Notes under the pieces: generated by a model | What the model saw: only the letters and a program-made list of their open reading frames with translations | Told to the model about the DNA's origin: nothing | Database searches by the model: none | From: Schizochytrium sp. CCTCC M209059 | Taxonomy: Eukaryota; Sar; Bigyra; Thraustochytrida; Thraustochytriidae | NCBI GenBank assembly: GCA_000818945.1 | Contig: KN805373.1 | Coordinates: forward strand, 558,001-622,000 | Length of the DNA: 64,000 nucleotides | Direction: 5' to 3' | Program-made: the position numbers and the translations under genes | In this document: one piece after another, positions 10,498 to 21,162 of the stretch | Layout of the letters: every line of letters begins with the position of its first letter | How positions within the stretch are numbered: position 1 is the first letter of the stretch

Positions 10498-13095
10498 CTA
10501 GGTCGCTGCGAAAATGCGATCGACAAGTGCAGTACACGCAAGTCTTTCCTCATGACGCGAATCAAACGCATCGAACAATGCGTGCGCGTCTCTTTCCCAG
10601 CAGTTGAGCTGCGCCATGGCACCGCGGAATTGGCTGCGTGTAATAGAGGCTGTCGATCCAACACACGACTTTTGCAAGATGCGAAGCAGAGCCCGCTTTT
10701 GCTGGTGCACCTCACCAAAGTTGGTTGAAACCTCAAGTTTGTCCTTGATGGCGCGAATGAGCCCTTCGACGTGAGATCCGAGCACTGTGCGAGTCTCGCT
10801 TGCTGCAACTTCGGTGTCATCAACCTCGTTGAAGCCTGCTGCGGCCTGCGATCCTTGCTCCTCGCCAGGGCCATACACGGCGTCGATGATAACCTGCGCA
10901 GCAATCTCGCGCGGCTCTGTCGGCTGCTCCCAACGATTACCCTGCCGGCGCTGCGCCTCGTGCTGTTCTTTTTGCTGACCTTGCAAGTGTTCGAAAAGCA
11001 GCTCGCAATCTGACCCAAAACATGAAAAGCCTGCCATGGCCGAGGTAAATCCTTCACGGTCAAGAACAAGCTCTGCGCTGCGCTCCGGATCGGCGTCGGC
11101 AAAGCGCTTCAAATAGGCGCGAAGCATCCGTCTTTGATCGAAACGATTCCCAAATCGCGTTCGCTGCTCCGTTGTGGCGCGAATGGCGCCTATGATCTGG
11201 CTCAACTTTTGGTCCACAGCATCGCTGTACAGTCCAAGTGGCTCCGTCGGCGGCGGAGCACCCTGGAGCCCGCCGAGGGTCTGCCGCGTTGCGCCAGTCA
11301 TGGATTCATCAACAAGACTCTTGCTGGGAAGCCCTTGCTTTTCGAGATACCGTTTTGCGTAGACGTCACAGTCTACAACGCGCATCGCACGGCCAAAGGC
11401 ATTTACGATGGCCCCTACAAAGAGATCTTCCGGCTTATACGTTGCGCAGTCTGCGCTCAACGGGTTGGGCAGGCGCTGGCGATTCAAGTTGAGAAGCGCT
11501 TGACGCTCTCGGCCTGAATTGCGCTCATTGACTTCACGCAGTTCCAGTGTATCGTCGCTAAGGTAATAAAGAAGCTTGAACTTGCGAAGACCGTCTCCTG
11601 CTACGAGGCCCGGGTCATTCCATGTGCAGAGAAATTGCATCACCTTGCCATCGTTTTCGATAAACTTGCGAGACGTTGTTTGTGCGGATGGGGCGCTTGG
11701 GGCACGAACCGCTTGCTTGTGGCTGGTCTCCTGATGCTGCTTTTGGATCGACTCCTGCTGCGTGAGCGGATCCTGGGGGATGGACAGAGCTTCGCGCATT
11801 TGCAGATCGGGAAAAATCTGCTTCATGTGTGTCCGCGCCTTGGCGTCTGCGTCTGCAACGTGCATGGGCAGACCCTTGAGCGTGACCGTGTTTCCGACTG
11901 TGAGATCGCGCAGCTGCAATGGAGACGGTGTACGGCCCATGAATTGAAGCGAGCGCTGCTGACTGGCCGTTGTTTCCGACACGGCGACTGTATCGTCTTC
12001 AAGAAAGTAGCGGAGCACGAAGGTGCGAATACGAAAGCTTTCTTGCTCTTGCGTATCAAAGACACGTGTTTGTGCGTTGAATCGTCCGGTGTGTTCTCGC
12101 GTGGTTTCCTTGTGATAAAGCGAAAACCCCAAAGAAACTCCATCAAAGCGGATCCACTTTGGTACCGAGGGTTTTCCAGGTCGAGGAGCATCGGGGTGCC
12201 GTTGTGCGCGAGCACTTTGACTCTCGTAGATGCGCGCAGCTTTACCCATTGCCTCGGGCCGCCCGGGTCCACGAGGTGCATTTGCAGGAGTGGCATTATA
12301 CAATGCACCAGCGTTTTCACTCGCGTCGAACGAAGAGCTATCAATTTGATTCGATAGAAGGCCAGTTTGTCCGTGATCTGTGTCGTGTGTATCAAGTCGC
12401 CAGAGGCCACGCACGAGCGCCACGAATTCTTGGTCGTCAGAGATTGTAGCGCTCAAGTTCTTATGGTATTCAAGAAACTCTGCCAGCGTGACTTCCGTGT
12501 CGTCCTCCAAGTGGTCCCAGCGGCGGAGAAAGTCGCGCAAGGCTTGGCCCGCTGCCTGCTGGCCGCTTCGCACAAGCGGATGTTGGGATGGTGCAAATGC
12601 GAGCTCAATGTCGTCGAGGGTGACGCAGCCGTCGCGCGTCTTATCGAGGGAAGCGAAGGCCTCAAGAATACAGGTCTCTCTACCTTTGGGAAGGGGTCCG
12701 CGGACTCCGCGCAGGAACTCTTGCTGCGAGATGGCTCCGCTATTATCACGGTCAAAGTACTGAAAGAGCTCGACAATTTCGGCGTCATTGACGCGCACAC
12801 CAAGGTCTTCGAGTCCGTATTTGAGCTCATCGCATGTCAGAACACCATCACCATTTTCATCCATAACGCGAAGCAGACGCGTGAGATCATGCATGCCATA
12901 GAGTCCTCGACCAGCGATTTTGTCGCGAAGTCTGCTGACAGCTGGTGGTTCAAGCTGCACAGCTTTAATCTGTCGCGAAGGGGCGCTCCTTTGCGCGTAC
13001 TTTACCGGAAGCTGGACCGTCCCGAGGCCCATGAGCATGGCATTCGTCTGTTCGCGCTGCCGCAGCGCGCTCGCCTGTGCATACCGTTGCGCCAT
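10498..13095 (-). CDS. EF-hand and DM10 domain protein (axonemal type)
   Basis: An 865-residue protein with calcium-binding EF-hands followed by two DM10 domains. EF-hand loops are DENGDGVLTCDE (about 79-90), DRDNSGAISQQE (115-126) and a weaker DKTRDGCVTLDD (151-162), in a calcyphosin-like array. DM10 domains lie at about 313-428 (starts KWIRFDGV, includes RYFLEDDTVAV) and 478-585 (includes LLYYLSDDTLEL); the repeated YYL/FLxDDT core is the family hallmark. DM10 is known from doublet-microtubule inner proteins (EFHC1/RIB72) and NDK7, so a flagellar axoneme role is likely in an organism with zoospores. The C-terminal 250 residues are helical, with further degenerate EF-like segments. The start is taken at ATG 13095; the frame is open to 13176 without another ATG, so a short upstream exon is possible. 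Confidence 0.75.
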   Translation of the reverse strand: MAQRYAQASALRQREQTNAMLMGLGTVQLPVKYAQRSAPSRQIKAVQLEPPAVSRLRDKIAGRGLYGMHDLTRLLRVMDENGDGVLTCDELKYGLEDLGVRVNDAEIVELFQYFDRDNSGAISQQEFLRGVRGPLPKGRETCILEAFASLDKTRDGCVTLDDIELAFAPSQHPLVRSGQQAAGQALRDFLRRWDHLEDDTEVTLAEFLEYHKNLSATISDDQEFVALVRGLWRLDTHDTDHGQTGLLSNQIDSSSFDASENAGALYNATPANAPRGPGRPEAMGKAARIYESQSARAQRHPDAPRPGKPSVPKWIRFDGVSLGFSLYHKETTREHTGRFNAQTRVFDTQEQESFRIRTFVLRYFLEDDTVAVSETTASQQRSLQFMGRTPSPLQLRDLTVGNTVTLKGLPMHVADADAKARTHMKQIFPDLQMREALSIPQDPLTQQESIQKQHQETSHKQAVRAPSAPSAQTTSRKFIENDGKVMQFLCTWNDPGLVAGDGLRKFKLLYYLSDDTLELREVNERNSGRERQALLNLNRQRLPNPLSADCATYKPEDLFVGAIVNAFGRAMRVVDCDVYAKRYLEKQGLPSKSLVDESMTGATRQTLGGLQGAPPPTEPLGLYSDAVDQKLSQIIGAIRATTEQRTRFGNRFDQRRMLRAYLKRFADADPERSAELVLDREGFTSAMAGFSCFGSDCELLFEHLQGQQKEQHEAQRRQGNRWEQPTEPREIAAQVIIDAVYGPGEEQGSQAAAGFNEVDDTEVAASETRTVLGSHVEGLIRAIKDKLEVSTNFGEVHQQKRALLRILQKSCVGSTASITRSQFRGAMAQLNCWERDAHALFDAFDSRHEERLACTALVDRIFAAT

Positions 13096-13933
13096 GATGC
13101 CGCTCTCAGTACAATGTTTTGCCACACGATGCGCGTCTGCGACTGAAAAAGTTTCGCGCAAGCGCACGACTTGCACTGCTATGTCGTAGCGTCTCGAAAG
13201 TGAGAAAGTCTACGTTGCTGTTTGTCCTCTGCCCACTGGCATTTCGGTCGCTTGATGGCGGCAGGTGGGGTCGAGAGGCTGCGCGTCGGTTTCGTTTCGG
13301 AAAAAAAAAAAAGTGGTAAAAAAAGTGGCGAAAGGAATTCGTCCCAAAAAGTACACACCTCCTTTGTTTGGATGATGTTTATTTGCTTATTGGTTGAAGC
13401 AAGTGCAGCAGAAGCCGACAGAAGGCAGCCAGCAAGAAGAAAGTATTTATTTCTTTCGTTGATGAAAGGAAGAGCGCTACATAATCACTCGCTATCAGAA
13501 GAAAGCGACACGCAGACGTTTCGACTGATGAATGAATATTACCAATCGCTCTCCTAGCAGAATTTGATTTTTCCAGTCGTCACAGCTCCATTTCTCCTGT
13601 GTATATATATATACAAACTATCCAGCATGGATTCCTTCTCGAGGCCAACAGAATTGATTGTATCTATTTTCGAAACTCGGGGTTCCCATCAAAACACCCA
13701 AGGACCATGCGACGTCTGTTTAAGTTCATGAGCATGCCAAGTCTTGAGGCAAACGAGGCTGCGTAGATTAGAGCGAAATTTGATTAGCTGGTGTTCGGGC
13801 AAAGGAGTCTGGACAAGTTACACAAGGTCGTGAATGCCGAGAAAGCAGTCCAGCGGGCAGGGCCACTCGGAAAATATCCTCGGAAGTGGAGGTCATGGAA
13901 GGAAGAGAAGCGCAGAAGAAGCTGTAAAATCAA
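13096..13933. other. Intergenic region between the DM10 gene and eL30
   Basis: No supported gene. It contains an A-run near 13300-13310, a short TA repeat near 13601-13612, and the presumed promoter of the minus-strand EF-hand/DM10 gene and 3' UTR of eL30. Confidence 0.55.
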
Positions 13934-14527
13934 TTACTCAGCGACAATATCCGAATCACCAGGGTCAGTGATGCTGACCATGGAGACGCGGAAGTAGCGA
14001 CCGCAGGCAAGACCGAGGTCGGTGTTGTTGCCGTTGAAGTGCGTGACGTTGCACTTGGCAAGCATGGCGTAGTACTCAACCTCGGACTTGCGAAGAGGGG
14101 GGGTGTTGTTGGAGAGGATGATGAGCTTGGCCTTGCCGCTGCGCAGGGACTTGATGGTGGACTTGTAACCAAGCGAGTACTTGCCACTCTTCATGACAAG
14201 CGCAAGCTTGGAGTTCAAGTTCTCCTGCGACTTCTTCTTCTGTGAGGTTTGCAATAGAGTCATGAATTAATCAGTCAGTCAGTCATTGTTCTTTTTGTTT
14301 CACGGTGCTTGCGGAATGCAAACAATCGAGCATAGAGGACGCGTCGACGAGATCAAAGGATATGTAGAGGAGGGACACACGAGCGGCTAGTCAACCAACC
14401 AGCCGGCCAGACATTTAGCCAGCCAGCGAGCGAGCGAGCGAGTGAGAGCAGTCTCATCTCGAGTAAACGCACGTACGTACGCACGTATACACGCACGCAC
14501 GTAAGTGCACGCTTCTCAGCGCGCCAG

Positions 14528-14562
<35 letters not shown>

Positions 14563-14706
14563 ACAGCCAGCCGCTCGTGCCGCTCGTGCCGCTCGTCATC
14601 CCTCCACAGGGCATCCATCGCCGCCGCGTCTCCGCTTGTTTGCTCCACGTCCGCGTCGCGCAGACCCGCGTGTATCTCTCGCTCGCGCACGTACCTGCTT
14701 GGGCAT
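13934..14706 (-). CDS. RPL30: 60S ribosomal protein eL30 (RPL30), two exons
   Basis: A 105-residue large-subunit ribosomal protein. Exon 2 (13934-14239) holds nearly all of it: KKKSQENLNSKLALVMKSGK, then LRKSEVEYYAMLAK and DPGDSDI, each matching eL30 of other eukaryotes almost residue for residue. That exon is preceded by a CACAG acceptor. A fitting first exon is ATG CCC AAG CAG at 14706-14695, followed by donor GTACGT; joined, the protein starts MPKQKKKSQENL, as expected for the basic eL30 N-terminus. The intron is 455 bases (14240-14694). An unspliced frame would begin MTLLQTSQKKK at 14263, which fits the family less well. The C-terminus ends soon after DPGDSDI, shorter than in animals. Confidence 0.88.
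14240..14694 (-). other. Intron of the eL30 gene
   Basis: Inferred GT-AG intron of 455 bases on the minus strand (donor GTACGT at 14694, acceptor CACAG ending at 14240). It contains a (CAGC)n tract at about 14520-14560 on the plus strand. The acceptor is well placed; the donor is inferred from the fit of the four-codon first exon. Confidence 0.7.
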
Positions 14707-17700
14707 GGTTGCGAGTGTTGGGCGCCGGGGTTCTCAGGACGTCTGCCTCCCCCCAAAAGTTATCGAGTTTGCCGCTCCGTCGCTGCTTCTCGTGCTGCTG
14801 CTGCCTCGCCCTGCTTCTCTCCCTTTTCGCGCAGCCAGTCAATGGAGGCGCCGTCATCTGGAACAAAGAACGCTTTTGCCCCTTGTCCCAATTGAAATCA
14901 CATGAGGCACTGTTCTAGGTTTACTAGACTTCGGCGCACAAAGGCCCCGAAGTAGTCTCGACTGCACAACGCAAACTCGTCACGTTCCTGAGCTCGGAGA
15001 GGGTGTGCGCGTTCTCGGGAGAGAAACGCAGAAGCGACTTGGCCAGCACCAAGGTCGGAGGCGCGAGATTGCCGAGTCGCCATGGCGGCCGATGCGAAGC
15101 CGCAGGGGCTACACAAGCGCGGTGACTGGCGGGTGGTCAGAATTTCATGCCGAGGGACCACCTGATGGACAGAAATATATTCATCGGCGGAATGGGACGT
15201 GCTGATTGATGCCGGGGGATTGATCAGGTCCGGGCCAGCCCGCGCACGTCGATCGACGCACGGATCCCAGCGATGCAGCAACACACTAGACGGGTGACCG
15301 TTTTTTGACAGTGTACATATGCATTCTGCAACTTCAACTTGCAAGAGAGCCGCCGGGCTCGAGCGTTCGTGCGGTGCACGTGTGTATGGTATTCGCTTGT
15401 GTGCAAATTTCGCGCCGTGCAGAACATTTAACTGCGGCTGACAAAAGCAACATTTCCTCTGACTGTGAGTCGATCCGCATCATCACAGAGGCATGCATGG
15501 ATGGACTCTTGCGTGAACTTGACCAATCTGGCACCAAGCCTGTTGCTGCAGCTTGACTTGCGTATGTCTCGATCAGTCGCCAGCGGCCTTAACTGCGCCA
15601 AGGAGATCTTCTATTTTAATTCATGGGTCGACGGCCATGGCGGCTGCTCTGTGACTCTGCGCAGTCCCCGTGCGCGAGATCTCTACCGACAAGCCTGAGG
15701 TCAGTTCTGGCTGTGGCACATAACTTGACGGGTTGCGGCCTGATCCAGCAAACCAGCCAGCGAGCCGGTCAGACAGCCAGCAAGGTGGGAAGGGAATTGC
15801 ATGCAGCAAGGTAAGGCAAGCTTGGTTGGCAGGTTGGGTAGGGAGTACCCGGGTAGTAGGTATATAAGTAGTAAAGGCATAGACCGCGCTTCTCTTTCGA
15901 GAGAAAATAATGTTAGTTCGTGGCGATTTTTCGTAAGCAATAAGCTTGGCACGGTGAAGCTGTAGCTTTTTCAATTTTTGTTCATCCAACCAGCCCTCGC
16001 TCGAGCCAGGCAGTAGCAGCAGGAGTAGCAGCGCAGTTGCAGATGGCTGCAGCCAGCAACCAACTCAGTGAGCCAGGCAGGCCATTTGCCTCCTTCAACC
16101 ACTACTGTCTGCAGTAGTTGAACACCAATTTTGACGAGCAATACCGGCCAGATGTCTCGGTTGTTGTTTGTTTGGCCGGCATCTTTGCCAACCATAGCAA
16201 GTAAAACCTCTCGCAATTCGCAACCTCGGCCGGCATTTCGACTTGCAGTCTCGTTCTGGCTCGGCCATGAAGCTGCTTCCTCTGCCTGGCTCATCGCCTT
16301 CTCACATTGCCCAAGGCGCATGCAGTGCAGCAACCCATAGTTGCCGTGCCGTCCTTCACGCTGCAGGTGGATGCCTCTGCCGCCGTGCCAAGAGCCTCTT
16401 CGCGCGGTCAGACCGAGACCGGAGGGAAGGAGGCAGATATTTACGGAGGGAAACACTCTCTGGCAGCGGCGGCAACTTTTGCCAATCGACCTCGGAGTCA
16501 ATTTGGGGACGCGAACATCTCACCGCAGAAGCGCCAAAAACCCCCGGCCGCATCCGAGTCCCTGGACTTCTTTCTCACTTCTCGCTGGTGGCTGGCTGGC
16601 TGGCTGCCTGAGAACTCGTCGCCCTCGACTGGGATCGAGCAGCAGACGAACGGCCGACCGGCCACCTTGCGCCTGCCGCAGCCGCCGCGAGCAAGTCGCA
16701 GCCGCACGCTGCTGCCGCAACTTGGTTCCTGGTCGCCTCCGCTGCTCGGGCATTCAGCGACCAGCCAAACTGCCTTTATCTCCCTCTTCTTTTTCCCACT
16801 CGTGCCCGTTACAAAACCTCTCTAAACGACTAGCGGTTTCACTGAGGTTTCGCCGGCCGCGCAGCTTGGTGGCACAGGTCGGAGAAACTTCCGTCGCCAA
16901 GGACCCCCCCGAAGAGAATAATTTTCTCCGGCCGAGGTCGGAGTTGTTATCTCTGAGAAATGGGCGGTGCGTTCACAGGGGCGCGGGAGCAGCGAAGGGT
17001 CCGGTGAAATAAGCACACGGAGTGGTGGATGATGAGGAGAGCGAGGATGTGCAGGCTATTAGCGACACAGTGCGACAGGGAGTGTTCGCGCGTAAACCTC
17101 CGCGACGAGAGGCCGCATCTGCTTGGGCCGGGCACGTTCAAAACCGAAGCGAGGGCGCTCTACGGTCGCGAGATTTCGCGAGCGTCCGGGCCAGCCTCGC
17201 GCCCATCCCTCCCCCCGTGCGCGCCGCAGAGCCGATCTCGCCCGCCTCTCGCGGCCCTCGACCGGCCTCGGCCTGTGGACTTCGCGGAGGACACAGGACC
17301 TGGATTGGCCTAGCCTCTCCACTCGTACCAGGCGAGCACAGACAGAAAAAAAATAGACAGACAAAACAGGGTCCATCTCATCTCCTTTCGCTCCTGCGCG
17401 CTGCTTCGCCCCTCTCGGGCTGCCTGCGGTCGAGGAGGCCGGACGCATCAAGCGCCCTCTCCAACAATAATAACAACCGCGGCCCAAAGCAGACGAGCGA
17501 GGGGAAAGGAAGGGAAGCCGGCACGTTGTCTTGGTTCGACGCATCGTGCCTGCTTGCTTGCTTGCTTGCTTTCTTGCTTGCGTGCGTGCGTCAAAACGAG
17601 GAAAAGGACACGGCACTAGGGCTCGCGAGCGCTTTGACAAGCGGCTGCCAGCTTCCCTTGTTCTGGTCAAGCAAATCGCCGTCGTCGAGCAGTGGCGAAA

Positions 17701-17718
17701 GCATCGCTTCTTGCTAGG
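14707..17718. other. 3-kb region without a recognisable gene
   Basis: Frames of 120-230 codons occur on both strands (for example plus 16341-17012 and 17022-17717, minus 15971-16501), but none shows a domain, conserved motif or credible codon pattern. There is a CTTGC repeat near 17548-17580 and simple CAGC-type motifs. The last kilobase probably contains the promoter and 5' UTR of the gene starting at 17719. A multi-exon or non-coding RNA gene cannot be excluded by eye. Confidence 0.5.
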
Positions 17719-20700
17719 ATGACGAATGTTGAGGACGCCGCGCGCAGTGAGAAGGCAGACAATGCGTCGCTCGGCATGGCCGAGACCGTGGACCCCAAGT
17801 GCAATCTCGAGTTTTGCAGCCAACAGACATTCAGAAAGAGTTATCAGCGCAACAACAAGACGGGCGGCAAAAAGCATCTGCGATGCTTTCCCATGTGCGG
17901 AAAGGACCATAAGAATTCAAGAGCGTGCGAAGTCCCATTACGCGCTCGCTTCGTCAGTCCTGCCATCACCGCGGACTCCCAATTTATGTACATTGCCCTC
18001 GCCCGCTTCCTGCCTCTTAACCCGGACGGAAAGACTGTTTGTGTGGATGACCTCACAGACCGCCTTGGCGACATCGATCTCGGAGCAGAGGTCGCCATGA
18101 CTCGCATCACCCAGTTCGAAAGGTCAGCAGACGCGCCTTTTGAACCCTTGTACAGTGCCAAGCTGGTGCAGTTCGCCCCCTCCAATGTCCTTTTTGAGTT
18201 TAGAGAGCGTGCCTGGCATTATGGGTGGAAAGGTGGCCGCTACAAGCAGAACACCGAGCACATTTTGCGGCTCTACGTTTTCGAGGGGCCCCTTTCTATT
18301 GTAGAGAATGGCAAGCTTAACGCGAACTCCAAAGAGGTCGTTCGCTGCGTCGCGCGACTCTCCTCTCCTGTTTTCACCGTGTATTCTAGCCGGAGCGCGC
18401 CCAAGCCTGACAAGACCAAGGTCGACAAAAACCCCTATGCCGAGCCCGACAAACAAATTCCCGCCTACGCGCAACGTGGCGATTTTGTTCCCTTTGCCAG
18501 CGTGGCAAACATGGCGCTCGGTCATGCCGAACAGCCCAGTGGCGAGCCTAGTGGTCTCCTTGATAAAAACGCTCCCTCGCACACGCTCCGGCAGCACGCC
18601 TATAGCGGACTCTCCGCTCTCGGGACCATGGAGCCAATGGGGGGAACGGACCAGCTTTACATTCAGTGGGACGAGGACGCCAATTTTTTAAGTCAGCCAG
18701 CGCACGGATTTGGGAATTTTGGCGCATCTTCCGCAGAACACATTCCGCATGCATCTACCTTGGACGGCTACATGGGCGAATTCGAGGCTGGGAAACGAAA
18801 GGATGTTCCGTATGGTGAAAGTGAGGCCGCTAAGCGAAGGAGAGTTGTTGACAGCTACTACGAAACAAGCACCGAAACAGGCTCTGTGGGCAATAGTACT
18901 TTGCCCTCGACTTCATCTCGACATCATGCGTCGGATTACATGTCGTCGCCTTCGGACTCGCTCAACTCTGAATCCAACTCGCCCCCGCGTCAGCCTAGCG
19001 AAGACCCTATTCAGCCAATCAAGGAGGAGGAATGGGACGCGAGTTTGCAGCAACCTGTGGCTCCGGGAAACTCCTCTTTTCGTGCAACTGAACGAGCCTA
19101 CAATGAGGCGACGAAAACGGAACCAAATTCTGGTCTCGCGTATTCGGCGGTCATCAATGGATCGGTAGAGCAAAAGCAGTCTTCCTCTCGCTCGCAGTTC
19201 CAAACCCCTGCTACGGAGGCTCCATTCTCGCACATGACAATGAACGTGACTAGCGATGGCGCGGAAGCCGATGATCTCCTCGGCCTTGATTTTGGCTCCG
19301 ACGGCTTTTCGATGAATGAACCACTCTCGCAGCCTCTCGACTACCCCGGCAATTTTTCACATCACACCCCACAGCAGCAGTCCCAGGCAACGCTTCCTCC
19401 GCAGCCTCGACAGCAGACACACCACCACCACGACCATGACATGGACAACTTTCAGGACCATCGCCTCGTTCATCGCGCAAGCTCAAACGCCAGCATCAGT
19501 GCGCAACGTGCCCTTCATGGTCCCGCAGAGAGCGAGCTCGCCTTGTTCGATGACGTCGGGGCGAATATTTTTACTCACCCCGGCGATGCGGACTACCAGC
19601 CGCCCAGCCATCCCGTTCGCTACGAAGCCGCAAACTCATACTCGGCGCGGCAAATGCAAGTAAACGTCGACGAGGAATTTCCTCTTGAACCTCTTGATTT
19701 GCAAAGAAATTCCGTCGCCTTTTATCACCATCCTGTCACCGACGTGCCGCAGCTTTATGACGCCAAGCGTGGCCCCACGGATGGTGCTGGTGTAACAAGG
19801 GATGGACCATTACACACTGGAAACGAGGGAACCGATGCAGACGCTGATGCAAAGGAGGAGCCCCGGAACGAACCTGTTGTGAAAGATGAAACGGCGGCGA
19901 AGGAAGGTGCCACGAGTCGCGTTGGCAGTTCTGAGAATGAAGATCAAGATGAACTCGATGCGACGGATTCTGAGAGCAAGGGTGATGCCGACGTTACAGA
20001 AAGTCCTCTTGATGCATCGAAGGAGGTCTCGGTTCCATGTACGGATGCAACGCACGTGCAGGAGAGCAAGGAAGAAGTCGACTCCCGCGAGAAAACCTCA
20101 TTTCGTGCTGACCATGACCGCACTCTCGAAAACCATGATCATGCGCAGACCGGCGCGAGGGCGGGGCCATCTCTCGAACGACTCGAACGCGACATCGACC
20201 TGGAAGGCGGGGAGCTCCTCGAGGAAGCCGTCCCCAAGCAGAGATCAACGGAACAGCCTGAGCGTGTGGAGACCACCGTGTCTGAACGAACGGTTTCCCA
20301 AATCGATCCTTCACAAAGTGCCAGGTATGCTTCGAGCATTCACGATGGTATTCCCGTTATGGTCGCGAGGCGTGATGATGACGACGACGACGACGACCAC
20401 GAGAGCAACCACACCATTCCAGAACTCTTACATACCATCAAGAGGCTTCTGGTACAAGTGTGGAGAACAAATCCCTGTTTCATCATTGCTGTCATCAGCT
20501 TTGTGGTGTTGATTGTTCTCCTGGGCGTGATGGAGGGAATTCACATACCCCCTCCACCGGATCAGGTCCCGAAAGAGTGCAGAGGCTTTGGCATCGACGT
20601 CGACGACATTTACGCGCCCCCTGCCGACGAAGTGCGCCATCTTCCTGGGGCGCAAGCATTTTTTGTGCACCGACCAAGGCCTATCGTCAACTTTATCCAT

Positions 20701-21162
20701 CAAAAGATGAACTCTGGTGGCTTCGGGGATGGTCCACACGGTCCAGAACGCCGCGCTCTCTTCACAAATCGGATTGGATCGCCTCGCGAAATGTGGGCGC
20801 ATCGTGGACTCGGCAAGCTCGGCATTCAGGAATGTCTCGATGAGATCGAGTTTTACAATAAAATCACCATGATTCGGGCGGATAAGCTTCGTTATGAAGA
20901 CCGCCTGCGGTCCGCAGTCGCTGCTTTTGGAGCCCTCTGTGCCTTTACAACGATTGTCGCTGGCGTGGTGTATTACAGGCAGCATAATCGTCCTAGAACC
21001 TATTCGGACACGGGGATCGCGAGGGCCGTCGAGCTCACCGATGTGAACTCGGATTCTCCTACAGCCCAACGCGTCGATATTAGCTCAATCCAGGTTGCTG
21101 AAGCAGTTGAATCAGGGACGCACAGCTCTCAGAGCCAAGGTAATCACATCGGCGTTGTCTAG
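17719..21162 (+). CDS. Large acidic protein with Cys/His-rich N-terminal domain and two membrane segments
   Basis: 1147 residues; not assigned to a family. The N-terminal part (about 20-260) looks folded and rich in beta segments. It begins with a Cys/His/basic cluster (CNLEFC, LRCFPMCGKDH and a later Cys within 45 residues) that could bind zinc, and later has ILRLYVFEG and SSPVFTVYS. Residues 270-900 are low-complexity, rich in Ser, Gln, His, Asp and Glu, with proline-rich patches and a KRR-type basic cluster (AAKRRR) that could be a nuclear signal. An Asp run precedes the first membrane segment (about 920-941, FIIAVISFVVLIVLLGV); a second lies at about 1065-1086 (AVAAFGALCAFTTIVAGVVYY). A folded N-terminal domain, long acidic linker and C-terminal membrane anchor is the layout of membrane-tethered transcription factors, but that is inference. 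Start moved from GTG 17692 to ATG 17719. AATAAA follows the stop near 21192. Confidence 0.7.
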   Translation: MTNVEDAARSEKADNASLGMAETVDPKCNLEFCSQQTFRKSYQRNNKTGGKKHLRCFPMCGKDHKNSRACEVPLRARFVSPAITADSQFMYIALARFLPLNPDGKTVCVDDLTDRLGDIDLGAEVAMTRITQFERSADAPFEPLYSAKLVQFAPSNVLFEFRERAWHYGWKGGRYKQNTEHILRLYVFEGPLSIVENGKLNANSKEVVRCVARLSSPVFTVYSSRSAPKPDKTKVDKNPYAEPDKQIPAYAQRGDFVPFASVANMALGHAEQPSGEPSGLLDKNAPSHTLRQHAYSGLSALGTMEPMGGTDQLYIQWDEDANFLSQPAHGFGNFGASSAEHIPHASTLDGYMGEFEAGKRKDVPYGESEAAKRRRVVDSYYETSTETGSVGNSTLPSTSSRHHASDYMSSPSDSLNSESNSPPRQPSEDPIQPIKEEEWDASLQQPVAPGNSSFRATERAYNEATKTEPNSGLAYSAVINGSVEQKQSSSRSQFQTPATEAPFSHMTMNVTSDGAEADDLLGLDFGSDGFSMNEPLSQPLDYPGNFSHHTPQQQSQATLPPQPRQQTHHHHDHDMDNFQDHRLVHRASSNASISAQRALHGPAESELALFDDVGANIFTHPGDADYQPPSHPVRYEAANSYSARQMQVNVDEEFPLEPLDLQRNSVAFYHHPVTDVPQLYDAKRGPTDGAGVTRDGPLHTGNEGTDADADAKEEPRNEPVVKDETAAKEGATSRVGSSENEDQDELDATDSESKGDADVTESPLDASKEVSVPCTDATHVQESKEEVDSREKTSFRADHDRTLENHDHAQTGARAGPSLERLERDIDLEGGELLEEAVPKQRSTEQPERVETTVSERTVSQIDPSQSARYASSIHDGIPVMVARRDDDDDDDDHESNHTIPELLHTIKRLLVQVWRTNPCFIIAVISFVVLIVLLGVMEGIHIPPPPDQVPKECRGFGIDVDDIYAPPADEVRHLPGAQAFFVHRPRPIVNFIHQKMNSGGFGDGPHGPERRALFTNRIGSPREMWAHRGLGKLGIQECLDEIEFYNKITMIRADKLRYEDRLRSAVAAFGALCAFTTIVAGVVYYRQHNRPRTYSDTGIARAVELTDVNSDSPTAQRVDISSIQVAEAVESGTHSSQSQGNHIGVV

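Noticed and set aside
16307..17717. Possible genes in frames of 172-231 codons upstream of 17719
   Set aside because: No domain or conserved motif, heavy Arg/Ser/Pro bias, and overlap of several phases. Better explained as promoter/5' UTR DNA.
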